From: Allacma fusca
Lineage: Eukaryota > Arthropoda > Collembola > Symphypleona > Sminthuridae
Direction of reading: 5' to 3'
DNA: 64,000 nt
Assembly (NCBI GenBank): GCA_947179485.1
Contig: OX359247.1
Span: 58,997,131-59,061,130, forward strand
In this document: in pieces, positions 1-14,556 of the stretch
Layout: every line of letters begins with the position of its first letter
Position numbering within the stretch: the first letter of the stretch is position 1
The notes under the pieces: model-generated
What the model was told of the DNA's origin: nothing
The model's input: only the letters and a program-made list of their open reading frames with translations
Database searches by the model: none
Program-made: the position numbers and the translations under genes

Positions 1-3000
1 TGGATCTGTGCACAATTCTAATTTGTCTTCGTTGAAATAATACTGTTTGTGGACCAGAGTCTTGCTATAAGAGACCCCTTAAAAATAAATTGTAAAAATT
101 TGAAAGCTCTGGAGTGTTTACCCCAAATGTGGATAGTTGTTCGTGATGTTGAGGGCTTATACTATTGCAGGCTGTTATTTTAAGAAAATGTTAAGAGGAA
201 GTATTAGAAGGGACGGGGGGGGCTCCGTTGAGAGAGTAGTACCCTGTATTTTGTCGACAGTCTCTTTTCAAGTACTTGAGAGGAAGCTCTCACTCTGCGG
301 ATTTTTCCAAAGGGATTATTTCTTGGCAGAATGAAAGATTCCCCTGGCATGTGGCCACACATTTCAAATTTGAATTTACACTCAAGTCCAAGTTTTTGGG
401 AGTGGGTGAAATTTCATTTACTATTTGCTTCCGCCTTTATACAAATACATTCTCACTTGTCACTGCTCAAGAGAGGCAAAAGATGACTCAAGTGTTTCTC
501 TCACTGTACAGGGACACATGGCCAGAGCGGATTCCCTTTGGGAAAAATTATTTCCAAGGAAAAATAAGTCTCTTATTTAGAACGGTCCCGTCATTGGAAG
601 TCTCTTTAGAACGGTCTCGTTATTAGAGTCTCGAGGGCTCCTTCCTTGAGAGAAAAAAAAGAGGATTACTGTTATAATGGGAGGAGACTCTAGGGACGTG
701 GATGGATCTTCGTCATCATATCCTTTTGGGATGTTTTTTTTTTGGGGGGGGAATGCAGTGAAATGCGGATGCGGACTCGGATCTGTCCGCGTCCACTTCC
801 TCCAGATGGGATCTACTTCTTCAATGTATGTCCTTGTCATACATATATATGTACATATGTGTATTTAAATACAATAGACTGTCCTTCGGACGTGCTCCTG
901 TTAAAAGTATTTTTTAAATTTAAGAGTATTGTTTTGGTTTTTTTTAAGAGGGGATGTGTGAGCATAAATTTGCATTTGACGTAATGTTAATTTTATGAGC
1001 TTGTGGGAGCGTGGAATTTTAAGGGCAGATTTTGCTATTTTTGAGGGTACCTTTACAAATGGACTTTCCTCTACTACTACTCTGGGACCAGGAGGCTGTA
1101 ATTTTTTATTTGTATGATTATCTATCTACACATATGGAGATAATGTACTCGTCAAAAGTGTGCTGGTTGAAATTGAGCCCAAATGTGGGGAGACATTTTA
1201 GTCAATCTGTTTCCGGCCCTTTGACAAAACCTCAGGAAAGATCCCCGCATTGAAATACAAGTTATTGTCATTTGTAATGAAAAGGACGGAAGTATTTTTC
1301 TCCATGTTGTTCTTGTACTGTACATATTTTCCTTAAGGTCTTAACAATTTTGACCAGGAAGTATAAATATTACATGTTTTCATAATTATTACAATCTTAT
1401 TTTTACAATGTAATTTTGTATTCAAAACTTATAGGGACTGTTTAAAATTAAATGTAGGGATAATTACATTTTTAAAAATCAAAATGTTTTCCAAAATTCT
1501 TTCCTCAACTTTAAAAAAAAAGTCCGTAATTGAGTTCTAAACTTTGAGGAAAATATTCCCACAATTAGAAAAAATCCAAGAAAATTTATACAAAATTGGG
1601 ACTAAAATTTCTATGAATTTCCGCCCAAAATTAACACGCACATTTTTAACATTTGCTGGGGTCCTTGTGAAATTGGAACTTTGTTCGAGGGATATTTGAA
1701 GAGTGCGTGTGCCCAATATGAATAATAAATTCCCAATTTCCAAACGCCCCGAAACTTACGCCACATCAAATGGCTAGAAAATGTTATTTTTACGAGGGAG
1801 TGTGACAACACTTTCAATGTAAAATTTCCAGGTCCTTAAACCATTAGCAAAGGCGTCAGAAATTTTATGACAGCCGCCCCTTTCAGTAATGACCCCAAAA
1901 TTGTCCTCACCCTCCGAAAATTTGTTTTTTTACGCGACCCAAACAACCTCTCTGAGCCGCAGCTGTGAGGAGTAATTTCCCCATAAAAAAATACCGGTTT
2001 AACTTAATTCTGGGCCAGGTATGCTCAAAAATTCATGAGACTTTATTTTCTCCCTTTCTTTCCCCTCCTAGCTAATTTTAGCGTGTCCCCAAATTCGCAA
2101 AAATTCCAGTGTCATAAAATGCACACAGGGGTTCAAAAATACATACTTACATTTACTGGTCGTAAATTCTTTTGGGCACAAAGAATATTACTCAAAGACG
2201 CAAAACAACTTCCGCAGAAAAAAATCTTTCTATTTGAAATCCCAAAACAATAAAATAAAATCCTGCTTTTTTATCCTTACACAACTTGTACAGGTTTAGA
2301 GCGTGAGCCGGATACCTTCAAAATTTGGCCCTTAAAATTTCTCAAATATCACTCCTTCAAAATATCACTTTTAAAAATCGTGTTCTAATTTTAACCCCCA
2401 ATTGGTTAATTGTCTAAATGCATAGTTGAATTTGCGCTCAAAAAGCGGGAAATATTTGAACTTACGGATCTTCAGGCGCTCTAAAAAAGTTTTTGACGCA
2501 GCAAAACCCCCAAGGAAAATCCAGTGTAAGTAGGAATTGACACTAAAATTGGCGAAAGCCAGAAATGAACTGAGATTGAGCGTGAATGTCACTGAGAGGA
2601 GACAAATATGAGTCCGGATAGGTCCAGATAGACCGACAGAGGAAAAAATTCTTCAACTAATGGCTATTAACAAGAGTCAAAAAAAAATTTCGAGAGATAA
2701 CTCCAGACCCTAGGGAGTTCCATTGGCTTATAAAAATTGATATGAGATAAATGACACTAATTAGTTGAACTCATTTCCGATGAGTTGGAGGAAAAGTCCA
2801 ATGCACAAAAATATATTTACCTTGCGTCTATCTACACAAAAATATGAGCGACAGTCCATAGTAAAATACATGTATTTATTTTCACAGTAACACACACTCA
2901 CACTCTTCAAAGGCTAGAGAGATATATAACTCGGCGCCTGTAATCACATACTGAATTTGAACACACACACACGCTCGGAAATACACAGGCTCTGACATCG

Positions 3001-3212
3001 GCATATGTATGTACTCCCCGTCCTTAAATATAGGGAAGGCTGACAAATCCAATTTTTTTTCCCAAAGCTATTCCAACTCTCAACTCACAAAACTCACAAC
3101 TCATACAACAGCCCAATATGACTGCTATGGCTGGCCTTCGCGTGTGCAACTGAAATGAACACATGGAAATCCTCCGCTTTAACTCCCGTCCCCAATGCAT
3201 GTGTCTCTGCCG
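1..3212. other. Gene-free AT-rich DNA
   Basis: I see no exon here. A decayed MITE end (CAGAGTCTTGCTATAAGAGA) lies near 57-80. The stretch 1430-2600 is made of short AAATTT/CCCAAA words with no clear period. Open frames are short and unlike any protein I know. Confidence 0.6.
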
Positions 3213-3526
3213 TACAGTCCACTCTCCCTACTACGGACCCCCTCTATCTAAAATCTCACTGTCCGTCCAATCCCCAGAAAATCCGAAAATCCCCAATCTC
3301 CAGTAAATTATATTTCCAGCCAGATTTGACGCATTCACCAGGCCCTGCTCATAAACTCCAATTTTGTGTTCTTCCGGAGGGACCCCTCTATCGAGTCTGA
3401 ACTTTACAGTGTTTGTTCCATATTACAGTCCTGTGGCACTCAGTTATTGCGGGACACTCAGAAAATTCAATGTAATTGTAACTTATATGCCGGTCCCCTA
3501 TGGAGCTTCGCCAGAGGAATTCCATA

Positions 3527-3747
3527 TACAGTGGAAGTCCATTCACAAGGAGATCATTCCAGGACGATTTTTCTCCTCTGGGACGCAAATCCCTCCAGGA
3601 ATTATTTTATTAGGGTTTAATGTGTACGTTTTGTAAATGGAATACCAGCCTTTTTAAAGGCTGGTATTTCTTAAATTTATTTAAGCTGGGGAAATTCCCT
3701 GGGTACAAGAATTTGAGCAGGGGCTGTAATAAGGAGGGTCCACTGTA
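3527..3747. mobile_element. MITE of the TACAGT...TATAA family with central hairpin
   Basis: The left end is TACAGTGGAAGTCCATTCAC. The right end reads AAGGAGGGTCCACTGTA. A perfect 13-bp stem with a 2-nt loop lies at 3641-3668 near its centre. Non-coding. Confidence 0.65.
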
Positions 3748-4495
3748 CTTGGGTCGGAGCTAGTATTCAGACTGCAGTTATGAGCTTCAGGTTCCTTGAA
3801 TAGACCGGCCGTTCGCGGGGCATTTGCATAAATAATTACTAGAGCCAGTGTATCTATCTGTAGACATAAATAATGCAAATGCAAATATGTTTTTATCAAC
3901 GCCATTCCGAATCTCTCCCCTACATTTTGATAAACTTTAACCCCAGCTAATTTTTCCATACGAAGGAATCCTTTGGCGTAAATAATGAAAAATCCCTGAA
4001 AGCAAAAAAAACATCATTGAGGAGCAAAACGAAGGGGAAATTTAGTTTCTTCTTTTAACTCTTAGGAGCAAAAAGCAAAACGGTCCAATTACATCTGAGC
4101 TTGTTTAGTAGGATGCTATTTTAAAAAAGATTTAAATCCTAACCTTTAAGAAGGGAAATATGGCAAATTTTATTTAGTGGAGCCTTATAGTGTTGTAATA
4201 GTGAGTTTTGATAGAAGGGACGTATGTATTTACGGAGAGTGCCTCGATATAAGGGAATAGTATTGTGGGGATAGAGTGTCCCTGACGTGGGGCTTTTAAG
4301 GGAGTAAGGGATTATTTGAATTGGGCCAAATCCTGCCTGTCCCTTGTACAGAGGCTCTGATGTGGGTATGGAGAGGGCTGAAGGGCTAATGTGATTAAGA
4401 ATAGGAGCGAAGTGACCTTATGAAATCGAGCGCAGAAAGAAGTCACCTTGAGTCCCGAGGCTTTACACTTCCTTTCCCCTTTGTATATTTAATTG

Positions 4496-4497
<2 letters not shown>

Positions 4498-4534
<37 letters not shown>

Positions 4535-4548
4535 AAGTGTGTGTGTAC
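4498..4548. repeat. (TG)n microsatellite
   Basis: An almost pure TG run followed by an imperfect GTGTGTGTACATGTG tail. Confidence 0.95.
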
Positions 4549-7289
4549 ATGTGTAAGCTTGCAGACACGTACATACGCCCAGGCTCAAGCCTACGTCCGT
4601 AGACTATAGAGCCAGTGTGTTTACATTAACTCAGATTTCGCATTCATTTATGAAGGTACAGGGATTGCCATTTGGCAGTAAGTCATTTCACAATAAATAG
4701 CTCTGCAGTCTCGTCAGACGCCAAACACCAGCTCGTTCTCCACAAATTACACGGAGGCTATAGAGTCATGGAGTCCTTACATGTAATCATTACGTGGATG
4801 GGAAATCTCACGTCATTCAGAGTCTCTCTCCATTAAATTCATTTTATACCTGAGTCTTATTCCGGGCTTCAAAATAACCCAGGCTTTTCTATTTCCTCCA
4901 TTAACTTACCACTCACAAATCCATTTCCACTCTCTCCGCAATCACAAATTTTAAATGTTTCCATTACAACTATGTATATATTTCCCAATATGTCTTTAAA
5001 TCCTTGTAAAAATATACTCTGTACAAACTAATGAATCGTCATGTTCCAAAATAAGTTATACATTTTCAAGACAACTGACAAAACTTTTTTCTAACAAAAA
5101 CAAAATTTGAATCTGGGAAAGACAATTTTCCTAAGAACTTAACTCAAAATTACTAGCAAGAAGACGCTAGGATTAGTAAACTTTTGAGGGATAAAAAATT
5201 CACAAAAACGCTGGTGCTAAAATGTTGCCAAAAACGATATAACACATGGATGATTAAATATAAGCTTGTAGTATGCAAATACTCTTGGAAATTATATTGA
5301 AAAAGATGCCAAAGGGAATCTAACAAGTAAACGTTTTTTGATGCCCCCTAAGGATTTTCAAAATAACACCAAAACTAGTTGCAAGTTATTTAAATGGTTT
5401 TTAGTAGAAATTTATTTTAATGGCTAAATAATTCCAGTATTGGTTACTGTTAAACCTATAATTATCCATTGTTAACCTTCATACCTTTAATATAATTACA
5501 TATTTAGCTAATTATAGTGTTGGCGAAAGAAATTACAGAAAGTACTGGTATACGAAAAACTGTTTCACGAAAAACTTTTTAAAGGTGGGGATATGTGAAA
5601 CTTGTAAATCTGCATGTTAAATCCCATTTAAAATTTCCAATTTTGAATTTCGGGCTAAATTGACATGGCGCCAATTTTTTTTCAAAAACATCAAATAATT
5701 TTTCAGGTAGCAGGTGTGAGTTAAAGTAGTACTGAGAGTATGAGCAAATTAGTTTTAGTGGAATTTCGAAAATCTGGAAGGGGCACCAAAAAACGTTTTC
5801 TTGTGAACAAATTCTTCTAAAAAAATTTGGTATGTACTACTGTGTTGGAAAATCCCTATGGTACACAAATGTGCCCAGCATGCCAAATATTAATGCATTT
5901 TATACATACAACCTAAAGCACCTTAAAGCAATATTGCAAAACAAGCTAGAAAGAAATTTTCAAAAAATGTGCAAAAATCTAAAATATTGCAAAATATAGT
6001 AAATGGGAACTCTCATAAAAAATCCGGAAAGAGCAAAATATTGTAAGTACAGTAGGAGCTCTCATAAAATGTTAGAATCTTCCAGCCTTAAGGATTTACT
6101 AGCCAGAGTCATTCCTATATGCAGAGAGTGGACCGTTATTACTTTATTTTTTTATGGGTTATTTCAAATGTAGAGAATTCGCACATGAGAGTTGGAATTG
6201 AAATGTAGAGTTTGGAGGGCTCAATGTGAAATGAATGGGTGAATTGAAAAGGGATAAGAATTAATTACTGTGGTCATGCAATTCCATTCCTCATAAATGT
6301 TGATGAGCGTACATACGTAAATGTGGATTTGCACGATTGTAGGGAGTGATTGGGTGATCCAGTTATTATTTGGAGGAGAGTGCGGGGCGGACGTAAATAA
6401 GAATTAAATTGCTTGGCAGTTGACGCTCGCCTTCACATTTTATCTGCATCAGCTCAATTCACTCGATAAATCCCTATTTATTTGCTCCAGAGTCAAATGA
6501 TAACCTAAAATCCTCTCCACTCCATTTCCAACCAACTTTTCCCACAGACAACAAATTACTCCAGTTTTCATAAGTCCAAGTGTATGTTCAGGGTCACTTC
6601 AAATTATTCCCCCCCCCCCTCGCAAAATAGTTCTATTTTTTCCGACCTTCCCCTAAAATTTTCAAATTTAATTTAACTTTGATGTTTTTTTGCAAAGATT
6701 TTTTTATAGAATTTTATAAGAATTTTAGAACCAAAATCTTTTAGAAATCTTTAAGAATTTTAGCCCATATTTAGAAACCTGCCTTAATTTACTTTGGAGG
6801 AATATCTTCCATATTTGTATGGTTTCCATTCTAAGTTTTGAACGATTTTTGCCCAAAATTACCCTAAAGTTTGTTTTAAAATTCTGAAAAATTAAGCCCC
6901 AAATTCTGGCACATTTTATCAAAATTTCTTTACAAATTTTGGTAAATATTGTTCAAACGTTCCTTTAGTTTTAAAAAAATTAAAACATTTCCACGACACT
7001 TTGACCTAGATGCGTTGATTGACCCTGGAGATATTTTTAAAGATTTAGATATACTTAAAATATTTGAAATTATTCCTTTGCAAATTTTGTGTGAGGATAT
7101 TTTAGAAATTTGTAATTTAATCCCAAATTGTTCCTGAGCTGAGGAAAGAGGGGACAAAATTTGAAGAGCCCTGTACACAGTGGCAGAATAAATTTGCGTA
7201 CTTAAAATAGGTTGAGTTTGAAAATATCTTCCATTTATCTCTTGTTATGTTGTGAGGTTAAAAATTTTGATGGTATTTTTGCCTGGATG

Positions 7290-7331
7290 TAAATACATAT
7301 GTATATATATATATATATAATTATATATATA
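7290..7331. repeat. (AT)n microsatellite
   Basis: ATACATATGTATATATATAT and a following AATTATATATATAG segment. Confidence 0.9.
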
Positions 7332-10300
7332 GATTAACATGGGATAAAAGGTGTGGGCGGGGATGGGAAATGAAGACTTTTGTGAGGGACGTTACTGTGG
7401 GAGACGCGCAATAAGAGATTGAAACATTATAGTGAGAGTTATTATGTCAACGAGTCAAAAGATAACGTTAAATTATACGAACACGAACATCCACTTATCC
7501 AGCCCCTCATCAAGTCATACGAGAATTTCAGGTGGTCTCAAAAAAACACTATCATTTTCTATCATCTACTATTTATTTGCATGTAATATACATACATGCC
7601 GCTACCATGTCCACACACAATGCAACCTCCTTAGAGTGGCCGTCTTAAAAATAAAATATGAGCTAAAAAGTCTCATCCAGATTTTAAGGGCAAAATTTGC
7701 TCAAATTCCCGTTACAGCCCCAATGTTCCAAAATTCTTTTAAAAAACTATCTTGTGAGTCTACTGTTACATGGAGAGTCAACTGTACAGTTGTAAATTCT
7801 TGTAATGATGTTCCATTGAGGAATGCTTTGCATAAGGGTCTGAAGTCGGAAAGCGGAGATACTAATCTGAAACAAGTTGAGATTTACGGGCTCTGTGAAG
7901 ATGATGAGAAGGGAGGAGGAAAATTCACGTCACAATTGTATGCAGGGTCAGACGCCAGATCATGCAATTGCACTCCCAGACTTCATTCATTGAAAAAAAA
8001 TACTCTTCTGCACTTTATTTTCAACTATCATTTTTCTGGGGATTTAAATTTTATGGAAAAATTAAATGTTAAAATCATACTACTTTGTCGAAACTTTATG
8101 CAGTTTTTCTTATCCCCAGAAATTCATTGAGTGGCGTCAAAGTTTAACAAAATAAAATAAAATAATTAAAAGTTGCCTACGGGATTGTGCATTGTAAATG
8201 GTAATTATTTCCTATGGGAAAATGTATATTTGAGAAAGACCCAAATTTAAACCATGAGAGACATTGAGTTAGAACAATTCCATTAAAATCCTTCCATCCT
8301 CAGCCTTTATCACACAATAAAAATAATAATAATCAAATGAAAATATTTACTTTGGCTATAACAGAATGCCGAGGTCCCAATGTTTCCCGAGTCTCCTTGA
8401 GAGATTCAAAACAGCGTCGTCGTCAGTCGTCAGAACGGAGCGAAGGAAAATAATAAAGTTAAAACGCAACTCCGGAGTCATAAAAGACAGTGAGAGAGGG
8501 AAATAAAAGTTAAACTTTGATTGTGCACAAGTCTACTCTGAGTCTTAGAATCATTAGAGAGCCCATATGTACCTCTTGGATTTATATAATGGGAGTACAG
8601 GCTACCCCCTTTATTTTCTCCCACTGCCCCATTTAAAAAAGTTAACATTCAAAATTATTTTAACCCAATTAATAATTGTTTTTATTAAAATAATTATTTT
8701 TCCAAAAATTAATAACAGTAAATTATATCATCAAGTTAGAAATTATTTTTACTGACCTAGGTCAATTTCCCGGTCACAGGGGTCAAAAATATAAAGCGCG
8801 AATTTTAAATCTTCGAAACGATTCCCTTTTTTAATATTACTTATACTAATTCTGCAATAATTATTTTTTGGGAAACCCTGACGTTTAATTATATCCTGCA
8901 TTAAAAAATATTGAAATGTGGGCTCGTGTCATAAATTTTTAAACATCTGGAATAAAATTTGTTGGAAAATAATGAATTTAAATATTTTTTGATAAAGAAT
9001 TGCTACAAACGCTTGATTAAAAATTTTCCTCCACCTTTCCATGTGTTTCTACAGACACTACGGACCCTGTATATTAAAAAGTGTTGTAAGACACTCTGCG
9101 CTTTTAAGATCCCTGTATGTACTTGAGTGTTGAAAGCATATGGTGTGTGTTTATGTTTGAGACTTGGCCGGACCCAACGATGGTGTGATGAATAGGAAGG
9201 GACATAAAGGAATTTAATGACGGGAATAAATTCAATGTAAACGCTCATTAAAAACATTCGTAGAAATCCCTTTTATTTCACATTTGTCTAGCACAGGAGT
9301 TTTAGACGTGTGAGGGCAAGAAAAGGACATTTTCGAGAGCTCCCAAACCCCACGCCAGCTACCAGACTTATTTCCAAACTTTCTTAGCTATATATACTGG
9401 GTCCCCCAAAATCCTTTCCCTTATCCTTCAAATATTTCTGGCCCAATTCGATAAATATTCTTGAGCCGTTTACTTTACCGGAATTATCCATACAAATTGC
9501 AATTGTCTCCAATTTTTGTTTGCAATTTTGAAGGAAAATTAAAAGTTCCCCAAAAATGTAATTCCTTAAAATTAAATATTGTACGGCGAAAATTTTAATT
9601 TAAACCCGGTCTTGACTAGCAAGAGTTCACTGTAGTCCCGTTGTATACCAATAATTAAATTTCGTTTAATAGAAAAATATTTTATGGGTAGCAAGGAGCT
9701 ATGGACGTCATCAGAGGACGCCCCTCATGTTTGAGTGGCACTTGATGGGAATATTTTTGCAAGAGCGTAATAAGAAACATCTGTTTTCCTTTGTTTTGGC
9801 AACATACATTTTCATTCTCAGAAATTTCCCACAGTTGACACGTTCACACAAGAGCACTCCTAAAATCCAATATTTGGCTCTTACACCCTCAATGTATTTT
9901 TTAAAATATCGAATTGACCATTTGAGTAACATGTAAGCATTTTGCCATTAGACCTGCACCTGTTTGAAGGCTTAAGCAGCTAATACCCAATTTGTTTTGG
10001 AGGAAAAATAAATCCTTAATAATTTCTAATCCCCTTGAAATAAAGCTGGGAACAAATTGAATAAAATTTTACCCAAATTTCCCATGAATACGATTATCCT
10101 AATTTCGCAATGTTGTATTAGAGGAAGCGTAAAACAATGCTTCTGGATGTCTCAAATTTATGAGGTATCAATGTTAAGTGGCGTTGAACCTTGAATAAAT
10201 CTTTAGTTCGTAAATTCCCAGACAATTTCTTATTATGATTTTGCCGTAATTGTAATTCGAAAAAATTAAATAAGAATTATAAATAAAAATCCAAGTGACG

Positions 10301-11139
10301 TTGAATTTTGCAATTTTTTACGCTAAGACAAATCAATTAATTTTGACAAGGAATTTACAACAAATTAGCCCGATTTCATGGGCTTGGAAATAATGAGTAA
10401 ATTCCAGTAGCATTTCCAACCAAGTCTTGGCAAACGCTCGGGAACATTTCTTGTTTAAAAAAATATTTTAATTAACAGTTAAACAAACCAGACCCCTGAA
10501 TTGTATGAGTCATGTATTATGTGACTTTATGGGATTGAGCAGGGTAATAAAAAAAAAATTGGAGGAAATTAGGCGAAAAAATCAAGGATCTGGAACAAGT
10601 GTGGAGAATTTTTCCCATTGAAAATTATTAAAATGAAAGGAAAATTGCAAGATGTCTGGGGAAATTGGGATGAAAAATGAGAGACAGACTGTAAAAGATA
10701 AATAAAGGCGAGCTGTAGAAGAAGAAAGGATGGAAGGGGAAATTACGACTCGTGGGATTATGCAATTTGAATATAGTAAAGTTTTTGTAAATGAAACACA
10801 AGTTTGTTTGGGACAGTAAAAAAAACTGAAGAAGGAAAAGGGATAAAAAATATTGCGAAATGTAATTATTACTATTTACTGCGCATACAAAAAAAACTAT
10901 GAGAAAATTGGTAGTTGGGGGATAGCGAGATTAAATTTGAGTGTGAGGGGAAAAACTATTGACAAGTCTTTGAAGCCAATAATCATCGTGTCACTTGCAT
11001 TCAAACTGTGTAATTTTCAGGGGTAAACAAATCCATACAGGGATAATCAAAACATTTCCATGTCAAAGCCATGTCAAAGAAACTTGCAAAGCAGAATAGA
11101 TCAATGATTTTTTTTTACTCAAATACAGTACAATTTTTA

Positions 11140-11720
11140 AGGGAACAAACCCGGCTAAAAATGTGTTTTAAATAGGCTTAAAATTTGCTTAAAACTGGTG
11201 TAAAATTCGTTGTAATTTGGTTCAAAATTTGATTGAAATTAATTCAAAATTCGCTCAACATTAGTTCAAGATTTGCTCAAAATTAGTTCAAGATTTGCTT
11301 AAAATTAGTTCAAGATTTGCTCAAAATTAGTTCAAGATTTGCTCAAAATTAGTTCCAGATTTGCTCACAATTAGTTCAAGATTTGCTCAAAATTAGTTCA
11401 AAATTTGCTCAAAATTAGTTCAAGATTTGCTCAAAATTAGTTCAAAATTAGTTTAAAATTGGGGTAAAACTTTTACAAAAATTTTGCTTGAAATTGGTTT
11501 AAAGTTGGTTTAAGATTGGTTCTAAATTTGCATAAAAGTAGTTCAAACTTTACTAAAAATTTACTGTCTCTTAAAATTGGTGGAAAATTTGCTTTAAATC
11601 GGAGAAAAATTTTCTTTAAATCAGACTAAGTTTGCTTAAAACTGGCTGGATTAAATTTTATTCAAAATTTGATTTAAACTTGTTCAAAATTCTCTCAAAA
11701 CTTATTTAAAATTTACTAAA
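11140..11720. repeat. 22-bp minisatellite with degenerate flanks
   Basis: The core at 11250-11450 has about nine copies of a unit near TTAGTTCAAGATTTGCTCAA with two more bases. Both flanks carry decayed relatives (AAAATTGGT, TTTGCTTAAA). No coding function. Confidence 0.8.
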
Positions 11721-12494
11721 ACATTGACTTTTACATAAAAAGTTCGAGTACAAAAACATGTAGCAAGAATATTTTCCAACCAAATAAGAAACTGTTAGGC
11801 GTTAAAATGTTTCCCGGAACTTCGTACAGTCCCCAACAAACAAATTAGTATGCCGCATCTTCAAAAAAAAAGAAGTTGCAACAGAGTCCCGAGCAGAGAC
11901 TAGTCATTGGAAGTGACTCTAAAGTGTCGCTTTAAAGTAATGACAAATTAAATGGCCGTCGGTGGTCAAAAGAGAATGAGCGAGTTGTCCTTAACAATAA
12001 ATGGCGTAATGCTGAGGATTGAGTCAGTGGCTCGCCATCGAGTCAAATTTGAGGTCAAACGTCGAGAGACTTGTTTAATAATAATCGGAGAGTCTTTTGC
12101 GAGAGGAAATATGCGATTGTTCTCCCAAGTCTTCTCTCACTTCACAAACTAATCTAAATGCTCTCACACACTCAAACCCATTGTTCTTCAGCCTCTGACC
12201 AACTTCCAACCTCACAGTACAGTCCGGCCTCGTTACAAGGGACACTCTTTCCAACAAATTTATTATCAAAGTATCTAATTGTTACTATTGCAAAATTTTT
12301 ACACACACACTCAAAGGGAGCCTTTCCCATGGGGATTTTTGCATTCCTAAGTAATTGAGCGAACCAAAAGCCAAGCCTTTAAATTCATCAATGAATCACA
12401 ATTCACTCACTCTCTCTCCTCACGGCAGACTAGTTGTAAATCCCATCTCTCAACACGTCGTAAATGATGGGGTAGGAGATGCAATCTTGTTTTA

Positions 12495-12671
12495 TACAGT
12501 CCAGCCTCTTTACAAAGGCGCCCTTAAAATTCCCCAATCTGGCCCTTTAAAATTTATATTCAAATATGACAATTTAATTTAAATTTAATTACATGACCCT
12601 TTAAGTAATTTTCCTGATTCAGAGCGAAAATATTTTTTTCAAGAGGGTCCTTATAACGAGACTACACAGTA
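12495..12671. mobile_element. MITE of the TACAGT...TATAA family
   Basis: Left end TACAGTCCAGCCTCTTTACA. Right end contains CCTTATAACGAGACTACACA followed by GTA. About 177 bp, AT-rich inside, no coding potential. Confidence 0.65.
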
Positions 12672-13573
12672 ATAATTATTCTGTGCTACTTTCATCAATA
12701 GTGTTCATCACTCCTAAGAAATTACAACTTGTATTTACCTTTAGCATGTACGAATTCAAGTGATAGAAAAATAATTGCAGACGCGACTTTACACATATGC
12801 AGTATATTCTTTTTATAACAGTCCTCCCCTCAAATCTCGAAATTTTTAATGTATTTAGTAGGGAATTTAATACGCATAAATACTAACATTGTGCTAAACG
12901 GGTTCAAATATTTTTGTTCCAGTATGACGAGTATTTACAAGCGGAACAGTTATTGAGAAAGTGCACTGCATTTACTATATGTACAGTAGACGCTTGATAT
13001 ATTTCTTGCCAAGAGTCCCCTTCAATGCTTAAAGGGAGCAAATAATTTTCAGAAATTAATAATTGGAAGGGATATTACTGGGAGATAAAATTTATTGAAT
13101 TAATTTTTGCAACGTTTTTAAAAAAGGACGAAGGCTACGCCTGAAAATTATGGCTTTGGGTTTGAATTACGAGCCATAAAAATGAACGGGAATTAATTAG
13201 GACGGACGTGCAAGGTCTCGTAGTAATTGTGAGCTTTTATTGGGAAAGAAGGAGTCCGCTCTCATTTTTCTGTAATTATACTGTCAGTTTTTAATTTAAT
13301 TAATTAATTAATTAATTAGAGCCTAGGACGGTGGAGAATAAAAATTTGTTCTTTTTATTTTCCTTGACTTTCACGCCATTGAAAATATTTTTCATAAGAA
13401 AATTAATCCAAAGTGTAACTGGTTTTTGAGGAATGCTAACAATCAAGTAGAACTGGATTTAAGCTTGTAATTATAATACGTATAGAAACATTTAATTAGA
13501 ATTGTCTAATAATATTACATTTAATTAAAAATTTAACTCAAGCAATTTACCTTCAGCGCTCCAGCCAAGACCA

Positions 13574-14220
13574 GGATTTAAATCCTGCGCAAGTGCACGC
13601 ACTCTCAGTTTAAGGAGTAAATTTGGCGGGTTTTTCAAAATTCAAGCGCATTTTTATTTTATTTTGGCGAGGGAACTGTTTGCTAGTTTTTTAAAACCAT
13701 TGCCAAATCAAAATATTCACATGAAATTACATTTCAAACTCTGGCGCTTAATTTGAATCCAGCGGAATAATTCCCATTTTCCACACACTTTCTGAGGCAT
13801 GACTTCGATTCGTCTGGGAATTTCAATATTTTGACAGCCCAATTCACTTGTACTTGTTACAATTTTAGCGCGTATTTTAAATCCAGCGCAAATCACTTTT
13901 GCAATTCCCCTGTAAATGCATTTCCGTCGCTAATTTTAAATCCAGCGCGCTTCACTTTTTAGCATTTTTGGCTATTTTTGGAACAGAATGTTAGGAATAC
14001 GTTTAAATCCGGTCATATTCCAATGTAAGCATATTTTCGGCGGGAATTTTGAATTTTAGAGTAAATCAAGACTAATTACGAATTGGTCTGAGAGCCAGTG
14101 ACACCTTGTTTAAATATCTAATACAAATTCACTTATTAATTCCCCCAAACCGGAAGCATCTGTACTAAATCGAGCGCTATTCAATATGAATTCCGGCGCG
14201 AATTTTAAAATCCAGCGGAA
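13574..14220. repeat. Cluster of AATTTTAAATCCAGCG motifs
   Basis: Five related copies at 13574-13590, 13744-13764, 13867-13890, 13926-13950 and 14193-14220. They are flanked by GCGC on one or both sides and have irregular spacing. Each is a small CG-rich patch in AT-rich DNA. Related GCGCGAATTTTAAATC also occurs at about 8797. Confidence 0.5.
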
Positions 14221-14340
14221 TTAATTTTTCTGGGATGGTGGTTTCAAATCCTTGGATTTCTTAACGGTTCTTGGAGCGTGTTTCAAGCACGACAATACAC
14301 ATTGAAACTCATGAGGAGAGTGTGAGTAAAATAAAATATG

Positions 14341-14371
14341 GGCGAGAGAGAGAGAGAGGGAGAGAGAGAGA
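14341..14371. repeat. (GA)n microsatellite
   Basis: GA run with one GG interruption. First of three dinucleotide arrays within about 570 bp. Confidence 0.95.
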
Positions 14372-14517
14372 TAATAAAAATGAATGTGAAAATAAAAATG
14401 GTTTGATGAATTGGTTGACTGAGAGTGAGGGAAAAGTTGGGAGCCGGTTGCCCCGCCTCAGAGTGACTGAGGAGTCAAAAACCTGTGCCTCTGAGTTAGC
14501 CCGATGGGATGTGAGGA

Positions 14518-14518
<1 letters not shown>

Positions 14519-14553
<35 letters not shown>
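14519..14553. repeat. (GT)n microsatellite
   Basis: Pure GT run of about 17 units. Confidence 0.95.

Positions 14554-14556
<3 letters not shown>

Larger units (their letters stand above)
3748..11139. other. Gene-free AT-rich DNA with scattered MITE ends
   Basis: It contains the TG and AT microsatellites, a truncated TACAGTAGGAGCTCTCATAA end at 6058 and a GAGTTCACTGTA end at 9634. The 232-codon frame at 7432-8130 has composition and content expected by chance. Nothing else stands out. Confidence 0.55.

Noticed and set aside
3364..3636. Overlapping plus-strand frames of 84-90 codons
   Set aside because: They coincide with MITE ends at about 3424 and 3527 and have no homology.
7432..8130. Longest open frame of the window, 232 codons, plus strand
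   Set aside because: Its composition follows the local AT-rich DNA, it overlaps MITE-like motifs (GAGTCTACTGTTACATGGAG near 7756), and no domain or signal is recognisable.
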